From positions 1-14,187 of the forward strand of contig CAISDD010000074.1 of NCBI GenBank assembly GCA_903883985.1: 14,187 bases of DNA, in the 5' to 3' direction. Position 1 is the stretch's first letter, and each line of letters begins with the position of its first letter. Shown one piece after another: positions 1-7,416 of the stretch. The notes beneath the pieces are model-generated. The model saw nothing but the letters and a program-made list of their open reading frames with translations. It was not told the origin of the DNA and did not search any database. A program made the translations under genes and the position numbers. Origin of the DNA: an uncultured Pseudomonadota bacterium (GTDB lineage: Bacteria > Pseudomonadota > Gammaproteobacteria > Burkholderiales > Thiobacillaceae).

Positions 1-63
1 CCCGCTTCGTTCTCAGGCCTGGCAGGAGGCCCTACCCACTGTCTTTCATATAGAGCCTAAAAA

Positions 64-960
64 ATGAACACTACTTCCCACGACACCATCGTTTATCGAC
101 TGGCCCAGGTGCTGATCAAGCTCAACCGGGGGGAGAAACTCGACCCGCAACAACTGGCGGACGAGTTCGGCGTCACCCTGCGCACGATTCAGCGCGACCT
201 CAACGAACGCTATGCCTACCTGCCGATCCAGCGCGAGGGCAAGCGTTATTTCATCGATCCGGCCTTCCTCGGCAAACTGACGATCCGCGACATCGAACGT
301 TTCGCCTCGCTGGCTGGCGTCAGGGGATTGTTCCCGTCGCTCTCGGACGATTTCCTGCGCGATATTTTCGATGCGCGAATGCAGTCCGCCCTGCTGGTCA
401 AGGGCCACCATTACGAAGACATTTCCGGCAAGGAAGGGCTGTTCCGCAAACTCGAGGACGCCATCATCGCGCGTCGCCGCATTGACTTCGATTACCTCAA
501 GGCCGAGGCCGCCAAACCCTACGCCGAAGTCGAGCCCTACCGGCTGGTCAACCACAACGGCATCTGGTACCTCGTCGGCAAGGACGGCGACCGGCTCAAG
601 ACCTTTGCTTTCGCCAAGGTGAGCAACTTGCGCGTGCTCGAGCACGAGTTTGAGCACGATCCGGCTATTGACCGAACGCTGGAGAACGAGGACGGCATAT
701 GGCTGAGCGAGGACAGGAAGGAAATCGTCCTGAAGATTTCAAGCGAGGTTGCCGGCTACTTCAGGCGCCGCAAGCTGATCGCCAATCAGGTGATCGAGAA
801 GGAACTCGAAGATGGCGGCCTGATCGTTTCCGCCCGGGTCGGCCATCCCAATCAGGTGCTGCCGATCGTTCGCTACTGGATTCCACACCTGCGCATCATC
901 AGTCCTGAAGGCCTGCAGGTCGAGATGGAGCGGGAGATTCATATCTATCTGGAGCACTGA
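64..960 (+). CDS. WYL-domain transcriptional regulator (HTH + WYL)
   Basis: This is a 298-residue DNA-binding regulator. Residues ~8-50 form a winged helix-turn-helix of the DeoR/HTH_11 type, with a recognition segment around 'GVTLRTIQRDLNE'. A WYL domain follows at ~125-195 and contains the signature W168-Y169-L170 in 'GIWYLVG'. The last ~85 residues match the WCX extension that usually follows WYL. Family members bind DNA as dimers, and the WYL fold is thought to sense a ligand such as nucleic acid or a nucleotide. Relatives (for example CapW and BrxR) repress CBASS, BREX and other defence loci. The first ATG with a plausible spacing is used; a weak GAG lies 8 nt upstream. It lies 47 bp upstream of the patatin-GTPase gene in the same direction, so it probably controls that gene and may be co-transcribed with it. 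The family call is firm; the target is inferred. Confidence 0.9.
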   Translation: MNTTSHDTIVYRLAQVLIKLNRGEKLDPQQLADEFGVTLRTIQRDLNERYAYLPIQREGKRYFIDPAFLGKLTIRDIERFASLAGVRGLFPSLSDDFLRDIFDARMQSALLVKGHHYEDISGKEGLFRKLEDAIIARRRIDFDYLKAEAAKPYAEVEPYRLVNHNGIWYLVGKDGDRLKTFAFAKVSNLRVLEHEFEHDPAIDRTLENEDGIWLSEDRKEIVLKISSEVAGYFRRRKLIANQVIEKELEDGGLIVSARVGHPNQVLPIVRYWIPHLRIISPEGLQVEMEREIHIYLEH

Positions 961-1007
961 GCGCGCTGCAGTTCAACACCACACCAACAAAGTCACCAGG
1001 GGACTCC

Positions 1008-4000
1008 ATGAAATTCAAGAAACTCGGCATCGCGCTTTCCGGCGGCGGCGGCAAAGGCGCGTATCAAATCGGCGTCTGGAATGCCCTGCGCGACTTTTCG
1101 CTTGACACCCAAATCGCCGCGATTTCAGGCGCCTCGGTCGGCGGGCTCAACGGTGCGCTGATGGCCCAGGGCAAGTACGACAAGGCCGAATCGATGTGGC
1201 TCAACATCGAGACCCACGACATGCTCACTCTTCAGGACAGCGACTGGATCGCCAGCAAACTGGTGACGCTCGGCGCCATGGGCGCCATCTCGCCCCAGCT
1301 CCTGGGTCTTATCAAGACCAAAGGACTGTTCAAGCAGGATGGCCTGCAAAGCATGATCGACCAGGGGCTTGACGCCGAACTGCTGGCCAGTTCAAGCACC
1401 CCGCTGACGGTGGCTCTGCACCATGCCGGTGACAACCGGGTCACCTACCAGCCGATACGCGAGGCGCGAATCGCCAACAACGCCCTGCTCGCGACGGCCG
1501 CCTTGCCGATGATCTTCGACGAGGTGCAGATCGATGGCGCCACCTACAGCGACGGCGGCTTTTATTGGGGTTTGCCGCACAAGAATGTCGACAACACCCC
1601 GATCAAGCCCCTGATCGAAGCGGGCTGCGACACGATCATCGTGGTCTGCCTGTCGCAGGACGATCTGGCCATCACGCCCAGGATGTTTCCGGGCGTGCGC
1701 ATCATCCCCATCGTACCCAGCCACTCACTGGGCGGACTCACCGCGACCATCGACTTTTCCAACAAAGGGGCCGAGCGACGCATGGAGCAGGGTTATGCCG
1801 ATGCGACCTCGCTGCTGCAGCACCTCGATCTGTTCCTGAGCAACGAGGATCAGTACCAGTCCCTGTGGCAACGCGTCGCCGCTGGCGCCGAAGCGGAAAA
1901 GGATATCCGCTCCAGGCTGCGGCAAGTCGATCAAAGCCATGCCAAAACTGCCTCCGACATTGGCGATTTCGACCGCATCGTGGCCAACGACGACTTTAGC
2001 CGACCGCTCGAACTGGCTGACGATGATGGCCCGCCGGTCGCGCTCGCCACCCTGGCCCTGGATAATGCGGCCCTGCTGGCCGACCTTGAACGTCAGCAAA
2101 TCCAGACCGATGTGGATGGATTCCTGACGCAAAACCAGAACAACCGTCAGATGGTGGAAGCGACGGTGCTCGATGCCCTGGCAGCCCTGTCGCCGGTCAG
2201 TGGTCGCGCCAATCATTTGCAGGAACAAGGTGTTCTGGATCGGCTATGGAGTTCCATTACCGGCAAAAACCAGAAGCTGGCGGCGGAAAATGACCACGCG
2301 CTGGCCCAGGCGCAGTTCGCTGCGCTGCGCCTGATCGCCGCCGTGCAGGAAAAAGGCGCAATTACCCTGGAATTCACCTGTGCTCTGCAAAACCGCCTGA
2401 CCGGTGCCTTTCGTGAAATCGAGCGACAGGGAACACGCCATAACCAGGATTTACGCCGGGTCTATCGCTCGCTGGCCGGGGTCTATACCCAACTGCGAAA
2501 TCGCCTGATCGAGCACGATGTGCGGCTGGAAAGCCTGGAACGCCAGGGCCGCCTGCACCACTGGCTGCTACACCACAATCAGCCACGGCACCAGGGAAAA
2601 ATTCTTGCCTCGCTTCCGGTTCCCTTGCGCCTGGCCTGCCTGGCCAACGACTTTTTCCATCTCACCCAAGGCGCCTGGACGGTCGAAGAACTGTTCAGCC
2701 TCAAGGAAATGTGCAGCAAGGTCGGCTTGAGCGACGACAACCCGATACGCGTCGCGGATTTTTGCGCAGACCTCCTTGGCCAGCGGGAGAACGCGTCAGC
2801 GCTCCTGGAACGTCTGGCGGAGCACGAGCAGCAACACACGATCCCCATTGCCGCCGCCCACTGGTTGCGTGATGTCCGCAACCACGCACTTCCCGACGGG
2901 TCGGGCACGGAACAGGCCCTCGAGCGCTGGAAGTACGCACCAGACACGGTTCTGCCCGCCTGGGATTTTCTGGCGGAACTGCTGTATTACATGAAGGCGG
3001 CGGGTTTCATTCCGCTGCGGCATAGCGAACTGGGCGAGACCAAGGCCGTATGGATCGGGCAACTTCAGGCCCTGGGCCAGCTCGTTCACGAGAACATCCT
3101 GCCCCCGGCGTTTGCCGACGAGATCAAGGCCGTAAAGCAGGCGATCGAATCCTTCAAGCTTGCCGTTCCCCTCGTCGGGCAGTTCAGCGTTGGAAAATCC
3201 ACCCTGCTCAATACCTGGCTGGGCAAGTCGGTGCAAAAGGAAGACCTTCATCCGTGCACCGGCATCGCCACCGAGTTTCATTTCGCCGCAGCCAAGGCCG
3301 AGAAACTGGTGGTGCATTGGCAATCTCCAGACCCTGCCTGCCTTGTCGAACGGGAGGAGTACCCTCTGGGTCGTTATGGGGAAATGCAGACGGGGCGGCT
3401 AGCCGCCGGCCGGGAGGCGTTGTTTGTCGAGTTGCACTGCAATCTGCCTCAATTGGCGCGCCATCCAGACCTGGTGCTGGTGGATACCCCGGGCCTGGGT
3501 TCCAACCAGAACCTGCACAATCAGGCATTGGCGCACTACCTGGGCGAAGGGGTGGTATTCATTCTCTGCATTACCCGACTCAGTCATGTCGGCAAGGACG
3601 AACTGGCTTTCGTGCAGCGGCAGCGCGCCCTGGGACAAAGTTTCTCCCTGCTCGTCTGTCAGGAAGACCTCAACAACGCCAGCGAATGTGAAAACACCCG
3701 AAGCAACGCCCGGGTACAGGCCGGACTGGAGGAGGATCAACTGGTCCGCGGATGTTCGGCACGGGAAGGGCAACTGGCGGGCTTTGAAGACATCCTGGCG
3801 CATATCGAACAACAAAAGGCCATCCTTTTTCAAAGTCGCCTGGCGCCCCGGATTCAAATCCTGATCCAGCACGCCGAACGCCTGATTCGCGATCAGCTTG
3901 CCGCCAATACCGGCGCCAATCAATTGCAGGACAAGAAGGCCCTCATGGCCAAAGGCATGGCCAAACTTGAAGAATCCTACGTCCAGGAAGAGCGGGATTT

Positions 4001-4697
4001 GCTCAAGGACTGCGCCGGCAGCATTGCGCGCCAGGTCCAGGCCAGCGTCGGCAGTTTCCTGCGCGGAAGACGCGAGGCCTATGTCAGCCAGGTTCTCGCC
4101 GGCCAGGGCGTCGGCCCTTTGCTCGCTGCCGATGCCCAGAACGCCTTTCAGCTTGCGGCGGAACAGAGTCTCACGCCGCGCCTGAAGGACGCTGCCCGAA
4201 GCCTGGGCAAACATGCGCAACTCGAAGCCATGTGCCAGATCGGCGTGGCCGCAGGCGGTCTCGCCGGTGTTGACGGTAGCGCAAATATGCTGGGGGGCAC
4301 CGCGGCAGGCGTAGCCGCCGGCGCCGCAATCGGTTCCGTGATCCCCGGCATCGGCACGGTCATTGGGGGCTTGATCGGTGGCTTGCTGGGTTTTTTTGTC
4401 TCCCGCAGCAGCCAGCAAAGCGAAGCCGAAGGACAGGTCAATCAGGCCATCGAAGCCGTCATCGCCCAGTTGGGCGGCCAGATCGTTCCCGTCCTGCAAA
4501 GCCAGGCCAGCCGTTTCCTGGCCGCTGTCCGCCAGCAAATCGAAGCACAACTGACGACAGAAAAGCAGAACATCGTTCAGATCGAGCAACAGCTTCAGGC
4601 CGATTCGGCACAAAAACAGGCCATCGAACAAAAAGCACAGGCGGCCCTGACTACCGTCAGGCAACTCCTGATCCAGACACTTCCCAAGGAAAACTGA
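1008..4697 (+). CDS. Patatin-like phospholipase fused to dynamin-like GTPase
   Basis: This 1229-residue protein joins two enzymes. The N-terminus (~5-270) is a patatin-like acyl hydrolase with the oxyanion-hole loop GGGGKG (residues 12-17), nucleophile Ser43 in GASVG (41-45), and Asp182 in 'SDGG', so the Ser-Asp dyad is intact. A long helical linker follows (~280-700). The second half is a dynamin-superfamily GTPase: P-loop GQFSVGKS (724-731), switch-I threonines around T751-T755, DTPG (826-829), and 'CQED' (884-887) where [TN]KxD is expected. Residues ~1078-1133 are a Gly/Ala-rich hydrophobic hairpin that could insert into membrane, followed by a Gln/Glu/Ala-rich coiled coil. An AGGGGA-type ribosome site precedes the ATG. 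The stop lies 3 bp before the next ATG, so co-translation is likely. Expected activity is phospholipid hydrolysis gated by GTP-dependent membrane assembly. The domains are seen directly; the gating is inferred. Confidence 0.9.
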   Translation: MKFKKLGIALSGGGGKGAYQIGVWNALRDFSLDTQIAAISGASVGGLNGALMAQGKYDKAESMWLNIETHDMLTLQDSDWIASKLVTLGAMGAISPQLLGLIKTKGLFKQDGLQSMIDQGLDAELLASSSTPLTVALHHAGDNRVTYQPIREARIANNALLATAALPMIFDEVQIDGATYSDGGFYWGLPHKNVDNTPIKPLIEAGCDTIIVVCLSQDDLAITPRMFPGVRIIPIVPSHSLGGLTATIDFSNKGAERRMEQGYADATSLLQHLDLFLSNEDQYQSLWQRVAAGAEAEKDIRSRLRQVDQSHAKTASDIGDFDRIVANDDFSRPLELADDDGPPVALATLALDNAALLADLERQQIQTDVDGFLTQNQNNRQMVEATVLDALAALSPVSGRANHLQEQGVLDRLWSSITGKNQKLAAENDHALAQAQFAALRLIAAVQEKGAITLEFTCALQNRLTGAFREIERQGTRHNQDLRRVYRSLAGVYTQLRNRLIEHDVRLESLERQGRLHHWLLHHNQPRHQGKILASLPVPLRLACLANDFFHLTQGAWTVEELFSLKEMCSKVGLSDDNPIRVADFCADLLGQRENASALLERLAEHEQQHTIPIAAAHWLRDVRNHALPDGSGTEQALERWKYAPDTVLPAWDFLAELLYYMKAAGFIPLRHSELGETKAVWIGQLQALGQLVHENILPPAFADEIKAVKQAIESFKLAVPLVGQFSVGKSTLLNTWLGKSVQKEDLHPCTGIATEFHFAAAKAEKLVVHWQSPDPACLVEREEYPLGRYGEMQTGRLAAGREALFVELHCNLPQLARHPDLVLVDTPGLGSNQNLHNQALAHYLGEGVVFILCITRLSHVGKDELAFVQRQRALGQSFSLLVCQEDLNNASECENTRSNARVQAGLEEDQLVRGCSAREGQLAGFEDILAHIEQQKAILFQSRLAPRIQILIQHAERLIRDQLAANTGANQLQDKKALMAKGMAKLEESYVQEERDLLKDCAGSIARQVQASVGSFLRGRREAYVSQVLAGQGVGPLLAADAQNAFQLAAEQSLTPRLKDAARSLGKHAQLEAMCQIGVAAGGLAGVDGSANMLGGTAAGVAAGAAIGSVIPGIGTVIGGLIGGLLGFFVSRSSQQSEAEGQVNQAIEAVIAQLGGQIVPVLQSQASRFLAAVRQQIEAQLTTEKQNIVQIEQQLQADSAQKQAIEQKAQAALTTVRQLLIQTLPKEN
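4686..4690 (+). promoter_or_regulatory. Ribosome binding site of first TerB-like gene, inside the patatin-GTPase gene
   Basis: AAGGA lies 10 nt before the ATG at 4701 and inside the last codons of the upstream gene. This placement supports the chosen start and coupled translation of the two proteins. Confidence 0.6.
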
Positions 4698-4700
4698 GCC

Positions 4701-5010
4701 ATGTCCGTACTCAACAAATTGAGAAATATAAATTCAAACAAGGCGGCCCAACTGTTTGAACGTCATCCCCTGGCAAACGAAGCACTGGAACTGCGTTTGC
4801 AGTACCTGGCGGGCATTGCCCTGGGTACCGCCATCGATCGGGAACCGAGCGAAACCGAGCGTCAGGCGTTTGTCGGTCTGGCCAACAGCCTGAGCGTGGA
4901 CGCCGCCGAAGCGGAGGAGCAACTTCGGGAGCGGGACAGCGCCAGTGAAGATGATATCGCTTCCCTGTTCGACGCCGTCCGCCGGAAAAATGCCGCCTGG
5001 CTGTTCCTGC
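4701..5010 (+). repeat. Paralogous 5' segment shared with 5661-~5970 (TerB-like N-termini)
   Basis: The first ~100 codons of the two neighbouring genes are homologous, offset by 960 bp. Beyond residue ~100 the similarity fades, and from ~150 the proteins are unrelated. This is a tandem duplication followed by replacement or divergence of the 3' halves. Confidence 0.8.
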
Positions 5011-5597
5011 TCGATCTGGCCTGGCTGCAGGTGGCGAATAGAAAAATAGGGAGCACCGAATCCGAAGTCATGGAACAGTTTGTCGATTTGCTGAAAGTCG
5101 ACACCAGGGAATCGAAGTTTATCCTGCCTTTTGCCCTTGCCATCAAAAATCGGGATCTGCCGGAAACGTTTCGGCAGTCGCTTTTAATTCCAGAGAATTC
5201 AGGTCTGAAGGCCAGGGTTCCAGAGTTGATGTCATCGATCGGGTACAATGAAAACAACATAACAGAACTCACCAGAGCCAATAATTCATTGTTTGTTGAA
5301 TCAAAAGACAACGGGATGCGAAGGGCTATATCTCCGAGTGAAGTCTTCAACTTTGAAATTCAATCCGGAAATATTAATTGGATAAGTACAATTGGTAAAA
5401 GTGTATCTTGCGGAGATCCGATTGCCACTCTAGTGATAAGAAGATGGAACAGAAAACCAGGTGAAGTTTATTATTGTAATGTAACTGGTTACGAACATGT
5501 ACCTGCGCCCCACGATGGGTTTATATTAAAACAACTAATTCCAGATGTTGGAAATATAAGCATGACACAGGTGTTGGGAACAATGTATCGAATCTAA
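4701..5597 (+). CDS. TerB-like N-terminus with barrel-sandwich (lipoyl-like) C-terminus
   Basis: This is a 298-residue protein. Residues ~25-145 are helical and have the rhythm of TerB-like domains, with two helix-turn-acidic units ('AIDREPSETE' and 'ANRKIGSTESE'). TerB-like domains occur in tellurite/stress and phage-defence-associated complexes, often near membranes. Residues ~225-298 look like a biotin/lipoyl-type barrel-sandwich hybrid: 'WISTIGKSVSCGDPIA', then 'VPAPHDGFI', then a final strand. The usual modified Lys in an E-x-x-K turn is replaced by a longer, basic insert, so a binding rather than lipoylated role is likelier. By hand count the first part is about 63% GC (4741-4920) and the C-terminal part about 37% (5281-5580), so the tail looks acquired separately. 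It begins 3 bp after the patatin-GTPase stop. The N-terminus is paralogous to the next gene. The TerB call is moderate and the barrel call tentative. Confidence 0.75.
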   Translation: MSVLNKLRNINSNKAAQLFERHPLANEALELRLQYLAGIALGTAIDREPSETERQAFVGLANSLSVDAAEAEEQLRERDSASEDDIASLFDAVRRKNAAWLFLLDLAWLQVANRKIGSTESEVMEQFVDLLKVDTRESKFILPFALAIKNRDLPETFRQSLLIPENSGLKARVPELMSSIGYNENNITELTRANNSLFVESKDNGMRRAISPSEVFNFEIQSGNINWISTIGKSVSCGDPIATLVIRRWNRKPGEVYYCNVTGYEHVPAPHDGFILKQLIPDVGNISMTQVLGTMYRI

Positions 5598-5660
5598 TCC
5601 AAAGCCTGACCAAAATTCAATCCATCTCCAACCCGACAACAAACTAAAGAGAAAGAAACC

Positions 5661-6647
5661 ATGTCCATATTCGACAAACTTGCCAACCTTAACACCAACA
5701 AGGCTGCCAAATTACTTGAGCGTCACCCCCTGTCCGGCGAAGCGCTTGAGCTGCGGCTGCAATATCTGGCCGGAATCGCCCTGGGCACGGCCGTCGATCG
5801 TACGGCATCGGCGGCAGAACGACAGGCCTTCCTTGCGTTGGCGACCAGTCTGAGCGTGGATGCAGCGGACGCGGAAGAGCAATTCAGCGAACGGGGCAAT
5901 GTAAGCGAAGACGACATTGGTGCGCTGTTCGACGCCATTCGTCAGAAGAATGCAGGCTGGATGTACATCATGGACGTCGTCCGCATGCATGCGGCGGACA
6001 AGAATATCAATCAGAGCGAGCAGAATGTGGCGGGACAACTTGCTGATCTGATTGGCCTTGACAAGTCAAAAATACAGCCACTGGCCAGCCTGGCGGTTCT
6101 GCTGGCGAAACGTGATCGCGTTTCAATTCAAAAAGCGCTCTTTAAACTCAGTTTTTCCGACAGGAAACTGAATGAATACATCGCCATTCTCGTTCGGCAG
6201 GTATTTCCCTATTCAGGAACCATCAACGATCGCTACATCGACAATGGCCAGGGTGCCTTGACCGACACCCAAAGCGATTTGATGTGGATGCGCGTCTGCG
6301 TCGGACAAAAATTTAGTGACAACAAGGCATCAGGATCGGCAATAACCTATTCAGACATTGACGATGGACAAAAAGCTACTGCAGAATTGAATCGGAACGG
6401 ATTTTCCGGCTTCTCTGACTGGCGTCTTCCGACTTATGACGAACTTAAAGGACTCGTAACGCCAAAAAGCAATTATCCGGTCATCGACGAAAACGCTTTT
6501 ATTTCCAACCCCAGAGCCTGGTTCTTTAGTTCGACCTATGAAGTAATTACCAAACGTGGCCAGTCTGGTCGCCAACATCAGATGACCGGATACTTTGACA
6601 GCATATCTTCTGATGATTTCGTACTCAGGCTCTGCCGCAAGCCCTGA
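5661..6647 (+). CDS. TerB-like N-terminus with DUF1566/Lcl-type C-terminus
   Basis: This is a 328-residue protein. Residues 1-~100 align without gaps to the upstream TerB-like protein and share stretches such as 'EALELRLQYLAGIALGTA' and 'LSVDAA'. The C-terminal ~120 residues match the DUF1566 (Lcl C-terminal) pattern: 'DNGQGALTDTQSDLMWMR', 'GFSGFSDWRLPTYDELKGLV', a 'WFFSSTYE' strand, and a terminal 'LRLCRKP'. DUF1566 folds resemble C-type-lectin/FGE-like scaffolds and often occur in binding or surface proteins. There is no signal peptide, so the protein should be cytoplasmic. A purine-rich AAAGAGAAAGAAA stretch precedes the ATG, and the gap to the previous gene is 63 bp. The C-terminal half is less GC-rich (about 40-45% in rows 6301-6420) than the shared N-terminus (about 65% at 5761-5820). 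It may be an adaptor whose tail recognises a ligand; that role is inferred. Confidence 0.78.
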   Translation: MSIFDKLANLNTNKAAKLLERHPLSGEALELRLQYLAGIALGTAVDRTASAAERQAFLALATSLSVDAADAEEQFSERGNVSEDDIGALFDAIRQKNAGWMYIMDVVRMHAADKNINQSEQNVAGQLADLIGLDKSKIQPLASLAVLLAKRDRVSIQKALFKLSFSDRKLNEYIAILVRQVFPYSGTINDRYIDNGQGALTDTQSDLMWMRVCVGQKFSDNKASGSAITYSDIDDGQKATAELNRNGFSGFSDWRLPTYDELKGLVTPKSNYPVIDENAFISNPRAWFFSSTYEVITKRGQSGRQHQMTGYFDSISSDDFVLRLCRKP

Positions 6648-6693
6648 TTAAATAACGGCTCCGTTTTTCCAAAACAGGGCGCCCAAATGAGTG

Positions 6694-6719
6694 CAGCCCT
6701 CCCGCAGACGGGAGGGCTG
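6694..6719 (+). terminator. Perfect 11-bp GC-rich hairpin after the second TerB-like gene
   Basis: The arm CAGCCCTCCCG (6694-6704) pairs perfectly with CGGGAGGGCTG (6709-6719) around the loop CAGA. It lies 46 bp after the stop of the DUF1566-tailed gene. No T-run follows, so it is not a classic intrinsic terminator. It may act as a 3' mRNA stabiliser, a weak terminator, or the old boundary upstream of the gene whose scar starts at 6753. The rest of 6648-6752 shows nothing else I can interpret. Confidence 0.45.
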
Positions 6720-6752
6720 GCCGGACATCGCCATATTTGAACAGGACACCGC

Positions 6753-7036
6753 ATGAAAAACATCGAAGCCGTTCTTGAATCCCTGCAACCCCACGCTGCG
6801 ATCAAAGCAGCCAGCAAAGCGAAGTCGAAGGCCAGGCCCGGCAGTTTCTGATCGCCGTTCGCCAACAGATTGAAAAACAGCTCGAAACAGAAAAGCAGAA
6901 CATCGCTCAGATCGAGCAACAACTTCAGGCCGATTCGGCACAAAAGAAGGCCATCGAACAAAAAGCACAGGCGGCCCTGACTACCGTCAGGCAACTGCTG
7001 AAACGACAAACCAAAACAATCACGCTTGAAAACTAA
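6753..7036 (+). pseudogene. Scar of a deleted dynamin-like GTPase gene (head of one type, tail of another)
   Basis: An ATG at 6753 with AGGA 6 nt upstream starts a 32-codon frame (6753-6851). Its first 17 residues, ending 'LQPHAAI', match the start of the GTPase at 11439; 24 bp (6781-6804) are identical to 11467-11490. At ~6805 the sequence jumps, in another frame, to the tail of the patatin-GTPase gene: 6806-7036 matches 4407-4697 with a 69-bp (23-codon) in-frame deletion equivalent to 4438-4506. Over 6887-7000 only 5 of 114 bases differ from 4557-4670. Homology continues through the stop codon into the following GCCAT. The P-loop and the whole GTPase domain are missing, so no functional product is expected. 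A third GTPase gene, or a duplicate of the first operon, once stood here. Confidence 0.85.
6781..6804 (+). repeat. 24-bp direct repeat shared with 11467-11490
   Basis: This is an identical 24-bp block coding for the end of 'LQPHAAI' in both the scar and the intact GTPase at 11439. It marks the left edge of the deletion junction. A crossover between such blocks could delete or duplicate the intervening SIR2 module. Confidence 0.85.
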
Positions 7037-7052
7037 GCCATTTTCAATAACA

Positions 7053-7059
7053 TAAGGAG
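7053..7059 (+). promoter_or_regulatory. Strong ribosome binding site of the 115-residue gene
   Basis: TAAGGAG lies 9 nt before the ATG at 7069. It is the best ribosome site near the SIR2 module and is probably the main entry point for translating the following coupled genes. Confidence 0.75.
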
Positions 7060-7068
7060 CCTAAGCTA

Positions 7069-7416
7069 ATGTGCAACAACGAAAAATACATCATTCAAGG
7101 AACTGTTTCTGTCGAATTTAAAGAGGGAGGAGGAAGTGCAAATGCCACGCTCACCCCGAGTGCCGATTACCAGGTCAAACACGGTGACAATAAATATGCA
7201 GTTGCAGTTAAGGCTGGATCTTCTGACAAAGCGTACATCTCTAACTGCAAGCTATACCTATTAAATAAAAATGGGGCGACAGATCCATTCACTCTCGATG
7301 ATTCTCTTTTGTCCATCATCGCATGTGTTGCGATAGCGCAGACCAAGGTTGAGGTTGAGGTTGAGCTCGAAATTGAAATTGATAAGATCATCTCCATCCG
7401 CTTTCCCGTCAAATGA
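7069..7416 (+). CDS. Unknown 115-residue protein coupled to SIR2
   Basis: I do not recognise this protein. It has a good TAAGGAG site. Its stop overlaps the SIR2 start by 4 bp (ATGA), a hallmark of translational coupling, so it is very probably expressed and functionally tied to SIR2. The sequence alternates polar and hydrophobic residues and looks beta-rich, ending in a striking Val/Glu then Glu/Ile alternation ('KVEVEVELEIEID', ~residues 93-105) encoded by short GAGGTT-like repeats. There is no signal peptide or catalytic motif, and a single hydrophobic patch ('LLSIIACVAIAQ', ~81-92). GC is about 40% in three counted rows, lower than the flanking genes, which suggests separate acquisition. 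It could be a regulator or inhibitor of SIR2, a sensor subunit, or a structural partner; the sequence does not decide. Confidence 0.75.
   Translation: MCNNEKYIIQGTVSVEFKEGGGSANATLTPSADYQVKHGDNKYAVAVKAGSSDKAYISNCKLYLLNKNGATDPFTLDDSLLSIIACVAIAQTKVEVEVELEIEIDKIISIRFPVK

Noticed and set aside
16..63. Hairpin (GGCCT/AGGCC, 16-31) and CATATA box as operator and promoter of the WYL gene
   Set aside because: The stem is only 5 bp, no matching -35 box is clear, and the window starts too close to judge.
3399..4664. Long open frame on the minus strand (421 codons)
   Set aside because: It lies opposite the patatin-GTPase gene, whose P-loop, DTPG and glycine-zipper motifs are clear. The minus-strand translation shows no recognisable domain and is a by-product of high-GC codon bias.
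6753..6851. Functional 32-residue small protein
   Set aside because: Its first 17 residues are the truncated head of a GTPase and the rest is out-of-frame tail sequence. It is better explained as a deletion scar.
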